Assembly (NCBI GenBank): GCA_002425305.1
Contig: DILZ01000081.1
Span: forward strand, 13,323 to 19,168
Length of the DNA stretch: 5,846 bases
From: Ruminococcaceae bacterium UBA5579
GTDB lineage: Bacteria > Bacillota > Clostridia > Oscillospirales > Ruminococcaceae
Direction: 5' to 3'
In this document: positions 1 through 4,936 of the stretch, piece by piece
Numbering within the stretch: position 1 is the first letter of the stretch
Layout of the letters: each line of letters opens with the position of its first letter
Notes under the pieces: model-generated
The model's input: the letters and a program-made list of their open reading frames with translations, nothing else
The model's database searches: none
Told to the model about the DNA's origin: nothing
Program-made: the position numbers and the translations under genes

Positions 1-327
1 TCCTGCGGTTTTGTTTTCGCTTACGGTTTTATGCATAATTATGTTTTTAACGATGTCGTCCGCAAACGGGCGGTGTTCACCGCAAGCTTCGAGTATTTCG
101 CGGCAAAGCCTGTCGAATGTGGTTATGCGTATCTCGTAAAATCGGTGCAGCAGATCTTTTTCGTCGAGTATCCTATAAATCGATTTTTCGGTTTCATATT
201 CAAATTGGTCGGGGACAATATAGATAATATTCTGATTATCGGTGTTGTTTTCGAGCAGAGAGATAAGCTCGTCACGCACTGCCGCCGAGATGTTGAGATC
301 GGCTTTTCCGACAATAAACTTTATCAT
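1..327 (-). CDS. addB: AddB-like helicase/exonuclease subunit, N-terminal 109 residues (runs off the window)
   Basis: This is the N-terminus of an AddB-type (RexB / ATP-dependent nuclease subunit B) protein. With AddA it would process double-strand DNA ends for recombination repair in the cytoplasm. The visible part follows the family pattern: a first beta strand (MIKFIVGK), then IIYIVPDQFEYETEKSIY at residues 34-51, which matches the family's 'hydrophobic-VP(E/D)Q-x-(T/S)F-x-x-E' element, then IRITTFDRLCREIL at 66-79, matching the 'V-x-S-F-x-R-L' element, and RPF at 86-88. The usual Walker A loop (GRxGSGKT) after strand 1 is replaced by GKADLNIS (residues 7-14), with no GK[S/T]. The ATG overlaps the stop of the upstream gene (ATGA), and AAGGAG at 334-339 lies 6 nt before it, so the start is secure. 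The C-terminal nuclease domain lies outside the window. Family identity is from recalled sequence pattern, not a search. Confidence 0.8.
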   Translation of the reverse strand, partial: MIKFIVGKADLNISAAVRDELISLLENNTDNQNIIYIVPDQFEYETEKSIYRILDEKDLLHRFYEIRITTFDRLCREILEACGEHRPFADDIVKNIIMHKTVSENKTAG

Positions 328-1076
328 AGCGTACTCCTTTTGTATAAGTAACTGTTGCCCATTTTTCCGGTTCTTTCTATTATTCCAACGGTGCGCAGAA
401 CCTCCAGCCGCAGCGAGGAGGAACACTCATTAGCCGCTTTCGCAAATTCCTTTTTGGTGAACTCTTCCGCAAGTCCTTCGGGGAGAAAACGCGCGTAATC
501 CGTTTTGTTTTCAAGGATTATCTCTTCTCGGAACTCCAACGGTATTTTTTCGATACGACGTTTTTTCTTTGCGCTTCTGCCGCGCAGCTCGGAAAGCTCG
601 CCGCGAAAATATACGCGTCTTTGTATGTTGAGCCGCGCAAGTATTATCCGCAGATTTTCGTGAGTCAGATAATCGCGGATCGAATAAAGCTCCTCAAACG
701 TTTTTACGAGCGAATTAATGTTCCGCGGTTCAACTTCTTTTACTATTTCGCCGCTTTCCTCGCTTATGTAAAGCGTTCCCAGAACGCACGCGGCAGGATA
801 AACGACGGTAACGCGCGAAAATTCGAGAAAGGTTCTCAGCTTTTCCCTGAGTTTATAAAGCTGCCGCGTTTGAATTTCAAATATTCCGTCCTCGCAAACT
901 GCGTCCGCGTAAAAGCTGCCGATCTTGATCTCCTGTTCGTCGGAGAATTCCGCGTAATAGTTTTTCAGCGCCGCGTGAATGAGCTTTTCGTTCTGCGTCC
1001 CCACCGAACCGTGAAGTCCTCTTTTCCGCTGCAAAGCAATTTCTACCGAGCGCTCAAATTTCTTGCTGTCTATCAA
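324..1076 (-). CDS. Uncharacterised protein: PD-(D/E)XK-like nuclease region plus C-terminal winged-helix-like region
   Basis: A 250-residue protein with no characterised name that I can assign. Residues 26-95 look like a restriction-endonuclease-fold core: E30 in a helix (GTQNEKLIHAAL), a strand with D58 (GSFYADAV), then E67-I-Q69 in GIFEIQTRQ, followed by a helix and a hydrophobic strand (VTVVYP, 89-94). This gives an E...D-x8-E-x-Q signature; an E-x-Q variant instead of E-x-K is known in some PD-(D/E)XK families. The middle (150-180) is very basic (RGRSAKKKRR). Residues 198-247 resemble a small winged helix (EFTKKEFAKAA, then LRTVGIIERTGKMGNSYLYKR). I recall similar full-length hypothetical proteins in other Bacillota, so it is probably not a fragment. 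The start is TTG at 1076, preceded by GGGGTGG (1086-1092); an internal GTG at codon 25 is possible but would cut close to the core. It overlaps the HAD gene by 23 nt and addB by ATGA. Nuclease activity is inference. Confidence 0.75.
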   Translation of the reverse strand: MIDSKKFERSVEIALQRKRGLHGSVGTQNEKLIHAALKNYYAEFSDEQEIKIGSFYADAVCEDGIFEIQTRQLYKLREKLRTFLEFSRVTVVYPAACVLGTLYISEESGEIVKEVEPRNINSLVKTFEELYSIRDYLTHENLRIILARLNIQRRVYFRGELSELRGRSAKKKRRIEKIPLEFREEIILENKTDYARFLPEGLAEEFTKKEFAKAANECSSSLRLEVLRTVGIIERTGKMGNSYLYKRSTL

Positions 1077-1869
1077 TATATTTCGCCACCCCGTCGTCGT
1101 CGTTGTTGCTGTTTGTTATCACATCGGAAAGCGCTTTAAGCTCCTCGCAGGCGTTCTCCACAGCCACCCCGATATCTGCCTCTTTTACCATCGAGATATC
1201 GTTGAAATTGTCGCCGAAGCATACCAGCTTGTCCGCGTTTATCAAGTCCCTGACCTGTAAAACGGCGTTTGCTTTTGACGCGTTTTTGTCGTATATCTCA
1301 TACCAGATCATATCGTCGTAGGTGTCGCGCTGAACGTTCCGCGCAAACCCGTTTTCCAAAGTGAACACGCTGTCAAGCAGTTCTACGTTTTGGGGATCTA
1401 TCACCGTGAAATAGAAAATATCTCCGTCAAACAGCTCGTCATAGCTTGTCACCGGGCGAAGCCGCTTGTCGTTTTTTCGGGAGTTCACATAGTTTGCGAC
1501 CTCTTCAACACGGCTTTCTAAGTACGATACACGCTCCTTGCCGTCTATGTTCGAGTATACAAGCGGCGCAATGCTCTCGCGGACAAAAAAGTCCCGCGCA
1601 AGCGATTGACACTCCTTTGAGTAAATATTCTCTATCAGGTGCTCTCCCGTTTTCGGGTCGACAACGAAAACGCCGTTGAAGATAACGGCGGGGCAGCGCA
1701 AATTCAATTTTTTCACAAGCGGCGACGCGCTGACATACGAGCGCGCCGTTGCGTAAGTGAACATCACACCTTCATCGATAAGGCGGTTAAGTGTGTTTAC
1801 GGTGTATTCCGAGATCGTGGTGTCGGAACGAAGCAGCGTTCCGTCGAGATCGGTGACGTAAAGCGTCAT
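1054..1869 (-). CDS. Cof-type HAD-superfamily hydrolase (phosphatase), subclass IIB
   Basis: A 271-residue cytoplasmic HAD phosphatase, normal length for the Cof/YbiV group, which typically dephosphorylates sugar phosphates, FMN, PLP or similar small metabolites. All four HAD motifs are visible: motif I DLDGT (nucleophile D7, acid/base D9, residues 7-11), motif II threonine T41 in YATARS, motif III lysine K199 in NASKANAV, and motif IV GDNFNDISM (D220, D224). The stretch NGVFVVDPKTGE (65-76) is the usual start of the IIB cap, which covers roughly 80-190. The substrate cannot be read from the sequence. A longer reading from TTG at 1884 or ATG at 1875 is possible, but GGAGG at 1878-1882 is ideally spaced (8 nt) only for the ATG at 1869, and that puts the catalytic strand at the very N-terminus as usual. 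It follows the amidohydrolase by 55 nt and its 3' end overlaps the nuclease-like gene by 23 nt. Confidence 0.9.
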   Translation of the reverse strand: MTLYVTDLDGTLLRSDTTISEYTVNTLNRLIDEGVMFTYATARSYVSASPLVKKLNLRCPAVIFNGVFVVDPKTGEHLIENIYSKECQSLARDFFVRESIAPLVYSNIDGKERVSYLESRVEEVANYVNSRKNDKRLRPVTSYDELFDGDIFYFTVIDPQNVELLDSVFTLENGFARNVQRDTYDDMIWYEIYDKNASKANAVLQVRDLINADKLVCFGDNFNDISMVKEADIGVAVENACEELKALSDVITNSNNDDDGVAKYIDRQQEI

Positions 1870-1877
1870 AATCATAA

Positions 1878-1882
1878 CCTCC
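1878..1882 (-). promoter_or_regulatory. Ribosome binding site that decides the HAD hydrolase start
   Basis: GGAGG on the minus strand, 8 nt before ATG 1869, only 2 nt before ATG 1875, and lying inside the region that a TTG start at 1884 would translate. This favours 1869. Confidence 0.75.
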
Positions 1883-1924
1883 AAACAGTCAATAAGCGGT
1901 ACAAATCCTTACGAAATACATAAT

Positions 1925-2680
1925 TCAAATGTTATACAGCCGCTGTGCGTTTGAACAGAAAAGCATTTTCTTAAACTCTTTCGGGATATCAAGGCTCGTG
2001 CACAGATCAATATGCGGCTTTCTGTCACAGCAATCATAGTCAGAGCCAAAAACAAATCTATCCGGCATCTGCGGAATAAACTTTTCAAGAGTTGCCTTAA
2101 TTGTTGGAATATAAGAAGGATCATCGGCGACTGATGACAGGTCAAAATAAACGTTCGGAAGACTTTTTAATGTTTCAAGACAAAGTTCAATTTCGGGGTA
2201 AAAGCAGTGACAGCAGACAAGGCGCAGCGTCGGATATGCCAAGGCGGCAGTCCTTACTCTGTCGGGTGAGGCGAATTGAGCATTATCCCAGCCCGAATGG
2301 AACAACACGGGGACACAAAACTCACTCGCGACTTCAAAAACGGGTTTTAACGCTTCCTCATCAATATAGATAGGTTCGTGACCGCAGTATACTTTAATGG
2401 CGATTACCCGACCCTCCGCCAGATGTTTCCGCAGCTTTAACAACTGCTCCTTGCAGTTTATGTGAGGACTGATACCTGCCGCAACAAACACGTTTGAACA
2501 GTTCGCTGCAAACAGCTCTACGCAGTCGTCCATAGAACCTATCTCGCTTGTAAGCTCCGAGTCGGAGATCACTATTCCGATATCGATATTATCGCTTTTC
2601 ATATCGGAAAGCAGCTTTGCTTTTTTGCTTTCAAAGTCGGGATAACCGACAGGCAAGTGCATATGCGCGTCAATGATCAT
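1925..2680 (-). CDS. Amidohydrolase-2 family metal-dependent hydrolase (TIM barrel)
   Basis: A 251-residue protein of the amidohydrolase superfamily, most like the Amidohydro_2 group (COG2159 type: metal-dependent hydrolases and decarboxylases of the ACMSD kind). Visible metal-site residues, in barrel order: DAHMH at 4-8 (H6, H8), IKVYCGHE at 95-102 (the family's IK(V/L) strand), LFHSG at 127-130 with H128, CCHCF at 156-160 with H158, and FGSDYD at 211-216 with D214. The C-terminal NAQRLYNI is the usual 'N-A-x-R-L-(F/Y)' ending. Length is a little short for the family but all barrel landmarks are present, so it is likely intact. It contains many cysteines (for example CC at 156-157 and 217-218). 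The ATG at 2680 has GGAG at 2687-2690 with 6 nt spacing. Substrate is unknown; it sits 52 nt after the PfkB-like gene and 55 nt before the HAD phosphatase, suggesting a small metabolic set, but that is inference. Confidence 0.85.
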   Translation of the reverse strand: MIIDAHMHLPVGYPDFESKKAKLLSDMKSDNIDIGIVISDSELTSEIGSMDDCVELFAANCSNVFVAAGISPHINCKEQLLKLRKHLAEGRVIAIKVYCGHEPIYIDEEALKPVFEVASEFCVPVLFHSGWDNAQFASPDRVRTAALAYPTLRLVCCHCFYPEIELCLETLKSLPNVYFDLSSVADDPSYIPTIKATLEKFIPQMPDRFVFGSDYDCCDRKPHIDLCTSLDIPKEFKKMLFCSNAQRLYNI

Positions 2681-2732
2681 TGTATTCTCCGTTTGTTATA
2701 TGATGATAACGATGTGTATGCCGGTTGTATGT

Positions 2733-3425
2733 TCAGAACTCCTTGCAGCCCTCAACGGCAAAGCGGTGATTGAGCATATATTCGCGAAGCTCCGACGCGT
2801 CGGGGAAATACTCGCCCTGCTTTTGTATAGATATACAGCCACAGGCGTTTGCCCGGACGACAGCCTCCGCAAGCGGGATATCATCAATAATTCCGCTGAT
2901 AAGACCTGCCGCAAACGCGTTTCCCGCGCCCACTGTATCAACTACATTGTCTGCGCGGAAGGTCGGCGCGTATCCGCTTTCTTTTGCGCTTTTAAAGAAC
3001 GCGCCGTTTTTGTCAAGTGTTATGATTATCTTTTTCGTTCCGGAATCCAAATAATGATCGGCTATCTTTTCGGGATCGCCGGTACCGCAAAGAGAGAGGC
3101 AATCCTCGTCGCTTGGAACAAATATCTCACACAGCGCCGCAAGCTCATTTATCAGTTCATAATTCTCGTTTTGCAAAACGCTTAAAGTCGGGTCGAAAAT
3201 TACGGGTACCTCCGATCTCGCACATTCGCTGCACATATTTTTTGCAAGCTCCGCGCAGGCATTGGAGCTAATGACAAAATCGCCCGAAAAGAAAACCGCC
3301 TCATATTGAGAGATATCCCCCGGCTTATCGTTTTCTCCGCAGCAAACCGCGTCTATCTTCAGCTTTTCAAGTCCCTTGGCAACAAGCCCTCCGGTGCCGC
3401 CGTCAGAAGTTAAAATCAATACCAT
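2733..3425 (-). CDS. Short PfkB/ribokinase-fold protein with Asn at the catalytic-base position
   Basis: A 230-residue member of the PfkB carbohydrate/nucleoside kinase family, shorter than the usual 290-330 residues. The C-terminal half is typical: IFVPSDEDCLSL (101-112; family 'N/S-x-x-E' helix), IIITLDKNGAFF (133-144; family 'VTLGxxG' strand) and signature 2 as DTVGAGNAFAAG at 163-174. In the family this reads DTxGAGDxF, the Asp being the base that activates the substrate hydroxyl; here the codon is AAC (N169). The anion-hole glycines are kept. The N-terminus is compact: GGTGGLVAKGLEKLKIDAVCCGEND (9-33) resembles the family's 'GG..AN.A..LA.LG......G.D' element but is followed almost directly by EAVFFSGDF (42-50), so the beta lid and much of the substrate region appear missing. 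Start 3425 was chosen over 3479 because GGGAGG at 3432-3437 lies 6 nt upstream. It may be a divergent kinase or a non-catalytic sugar/nucleotide-binding protein. Confidence 0.8.
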   Translation of the reverse strand: MVLILTSDGGTGGLVAKGLEKLKIDAVCCGENDKPGDISQYEAVFFSGDFVISSNACAELAKNMCSECARSEVPVIFDPTLSVLQNENYELINELAALCEIFVPSDEDCLSLCGTGDPEKIADHYLDSGTKKIIITLDKNGAFFKSAKESGYAPTFRADNVVDTVGAGNAFAAGLISGIIDDIPLAEAVVRANACGCISIQKQGEYFPDASELREYMLNHRFAVEGCKEF

Positions 3426-3431
3426 ACCGCA

Positions 3432-3437
3432 CCTCCC
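3432..3437 (-). promoter_or_regulatory. Ribosome binding site that decides the PfkB-like start
   Basis: GGGAGG on the minus strand, 6 nt before ATG 3425. A start at 3479 would overlap the 3' end of hisS and adds 18 residues (including FCGYMISVFGRCG) with no resemblance to the family. Confidence 0.75.
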
Positions 3438-3468
3438 AAAAACAGATATCATATATCCGCAAAACCAA

Positions 3469-4686
3469 TCACTTGTCAAACATCTTTACATTTCCGTCAG
3501 CGTAAGCAAAGCCCGCAAATCCGCTTGCTTGCAGACGGTTCAGGAACGCGCCGAGCTTTTTCGGCTTCTTGAACACTGCAACGTCATACTCGGCGCGAAG
3601 TTCTTCGGCTTTCTCGTAAACCTCTTCGAAATTGTCGTCATAGAATATCGCGAGCTTTTGCTTTGAGTAAGCCGCGCGGTTTTGTTCGGAAAGAATGCTG
3701 AAAATTCTCTCAAAACCAATTGAAAAGCCGCACGCGGGAATGTCCTCGCCGATAAACTTCCCGATGAGCTTGTCGTAGCGTCCGCCGCCCGCCACGGAGC
3801 TTCCGAAGTTCTCCGAACGCACCTCAAAAACAGTTCCCGTGTAGTAGCCTTGTCCGCGAACGAGCGAGATATCAAACTCAACGCCGTATTTTCCCGCCGC
3901 GATAGCCTTGCTCGCTTCAATTATTTTTGAGAGCCGCGATGTTGCTTCCTCGCCGACTATATCCGTTACCTTTTCAAGAGTAAGCGGCAGCTGCGCCAAT
4001 ATATCGGACAGCTTGTCCACAGCGGACTTGTCATATCCCTTTTCGATAAGCTCCGCCGCAACGCCGTCAGCACCTATCTTATCGAGCTTGTCAAAGCTGA
4101 CGCATACGGAGGAAAGCTCGTCCTCGGGAAAGCCCAAGGCGGAAAGCATACCGTTAAGCACAGCGCGGTCGTTCACGCGGACGGAAAAGCCGCCGATGTC
4201 TAAAGCGGAAAGAGCCTTTGCTGTCACCGCGATAAGCTCGATCTCACATTCCGGTTCGGGATCGCCGATAACGTCGATATCGCACTGCATAAATTCGCGC
4301 AGACGACCCTTCTGCGGATTTTCCGCGCGGTATACCTTGTCAGTTTGGATAGCCTTAAACGGGTAGGGGAGGCTTTGTCTGTTTGCGGCGAAATAACGCG
4401 TCAGCGGCAGCGTCAAGTCGTAACGCAGCCCCATATCGCAAAGCTCTTCTCTGTTTTCAAGAGCCTTTTGCAGCTTGTCGCCGCGCTTGAGTATCTTAAA
4501 AATAAGATTAAGGTTATCGCCGCCGTCCGATTTGTCAAGATTTTCAATGTCCTCCACGGCGGGGGTCATTATGCGCGAAAACCCATTTTGACGATATATT
4601 TCGACGATCGTGTCTTGAATGCTTTCACGAAGCTCCGACTCCTGCGGTAAATAATCGCGAGTGCCTTTTATGCATTTTGTTTTCAT
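3469..4686 (-). CDS. hisS: Histidyl-tRNA synthetase (variant/HisS-like, class II)
   Basis: A 405-residue class II synthetase that charges tRNA-His with histidine. Order of landmarks: KGTRDYLP (7-14; family N-terminus), motif 1 region ending TPAVE (41-45), LRYDLTLPLTRY (87-98), motif 2 YRAENPQKGRLREFMQCDIDVIG (119-141; R120 and the QKGR...EF core contact ATP and histidine), histidine loop LVRGQGYYTGTVFE (275-288, catalytic-type R277), glycine-rich GGGRYDKLIG (300-309) and motif 3 GFSIGFERI (320-328). The textbook His-A loop is RG-L-D-YY; here it is RG-Q-G-YY. The anticodon-binding domain (about 345-405) is roughly 60 residues against about 100 in E. coli HisRS. HisZ, the ATP-phosphoribosyltransferase regulatory homologue, is less likely because motif 2 and the RGxxYY arginines are intact. 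ATG 4686 has GAGAGGG at 4695-4701. It is the first gene after the strong promoter and leads the minus-strand operon. Confidence 0.88.
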   Translation of the reverse strand: MKTKCIKGTRDYLPQESELRESIQDTIVEIYRQNGFSRIMTPAVEDIENLDKSDGGDNLNLIFKILKRGDKLQKALENREELCDMGLRYDLTLPLTRYFAANRQSLPYPFKAIQTDKVYRAENPQKGRLREFMQCDIDVIGDPEPECEIELIAVTAKALSALDIGGFSVRVNDRAVLNGMLSALGFPEDELSSVCVSFDKLDKIGADGVAAELIEKGYDKSAVDKLSDILAQLPLTLEKVTDIVGEEATSRLSKIIEASKAIAAGKYGVEFDISLVRGQGYYTGTVFEVRSENFGSSVAGGGRYDKLIGKFIGEDIPACGFSIGFERIFSILSEQNRAAYSKQKLAIFYDDNFEEVYEKAEELRAEYDVAVFKKPKKLGAFLNRLQASGFAGFAYADGNVKMFDK

Positions 4687-4724
4687 TGGTAAAACCCTCT
4701 CAAATTTACAATTTTCTATATTAA

Positions 4725-4753
4725 ATTATATCATTTTAGGGTTATCTTGTCAA
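4725..4753 (-). promoter_or_regulatory. Consensus sigma-A promoter of the hisS operon
   Basis: On the minus strand, -35 TTGACA (4748-4753), exactly 17 nt spacer, -10 TATAAT (4725-4730). Both hexamers are perfect. Transcription should start near 4718, giving a leader of only about 30 nt before the hisS ATG. The AT-rich run upstream (4766-4800, with A/T tracts) would fit an UP element. No terminator is evident until the window edge, so it probably drives all six minus-strand genes. Confidence 0.88.
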
Positions 4754-4758
4754 GATAA
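4742..4758. promoter_or_regulatory. 17-bp palindrome over the hisS -35: candidate operator
   Basis: TTATCTTG-T-CAAGATAA: two perfect 8-bp arms around one central base, centred on the -35 hexamer of the hisS promoter. The position suits a repressor that would block sigma-A binding. Part of the symmetry (TTG...CAA) follows from the -35 hexamer itself, so only the outer arm bases are independent evidence. No regulator can be named. Confidence 0.4.
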
Positions 4759-4814
4759 ATTGTAAGATACATAAAAAAAAATAATTAATTTTATTTAAAT
4801 TTTGGTGGATTTTC

Positions 4815-4824
4815 TGACTAGTCA
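4815..4824. promoter_or_regulatory. 10-bp palindrome TGACTAGTCA in the -35 zone of the plus-strand promoter
   Basis: A perfect 10-bp palindrome overlapping the position (4819-4824) where the -35 of the extended -10 promoter would lie. It could be an operator or activator half-sites, or chance in a short AT-rich spacer. Confidence 0.3.
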
Positions 4825-4838
4825 AAATAATTGTAATA

Positions 4839-4847
4839 TGTTATAAT
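4839..4847 (+). promoter_or_regulatory. Extended -10 promoter of the zinc-ribbon membrane protein gene
   Basis: TG-T-TATAAT: perfect -10 (4842-4847) with the TGn extension at 4839-4841. The -35 at 17-nt spacing is TAGTCA (4819-4824), a 4/6 match, which extended -10 promoters tolerate. Transcription should begin near 4854, giving an 80-nt leader before ATG 4937. Confidence 0.75.
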
Positions 4848-4922
4848 AGTAAACGAGATAGTTTGTTTTTGTTCTTGTGGAAATTCCGAATAAAACAAAT
4901 TGTGTTCTATTTTATAATAAAT

Positions 4923-4928
4923 GGGAGG
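4923..4928 (+). promoter_or_regulatory. Ribosome binding site that decides the start of the zinc-ribbon gene
   Basis: GGGAGG, 8 nt before ATG 4937. A GTG at 4877 is in frame but would add 20 residues unlike any zinc-ribbon N-terminus and would place this site inside the coding region. Confidence 0.85.
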
Positions 4929-4936
4929 AAAAAATT

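Noticed and set aside
1..351. Plus-strand open frame across the addB start.
   Set aside because: It is antisense to a well-supported AddB N-terminus, and has no ribosome site or recognisable family pattern.
621..1139. 172-codon plus-strand open frame across the nuclease-like and HAD genes.
   Set aside because: Antisense shadow: no ribosome site, and the translation has an unordered composition, whereas the minus-strand reading gives clear motifs.
3450..3479. Possible internal minus-strand promoter at the end of hisS: TTGACA (3474-3479) with TATATG at 18 nt spacing.
   Set aside because: The -35 is perfect but lies in coding sequence and the -10 is a weak match lacking the key final T; better candidates would be expected for a real promoter.
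4862..4899. 8-bp inverted repeat TTTGTTTT / AAAACAAA in the plus-strand leader, as a riboswitch or attenuator stem.
   Set aside because: The arms are only A/T plus one C/G, the loop is 22 nt, and there is no terminator U-tract or known riboswitch core.
4913..4918. A second TATAAT just before the zinc-ribbon gene.
   Set aside because: No -35 or TGn extension at the right place, and a transcript from it would start inside or after the ribosome site at 4923-4928.
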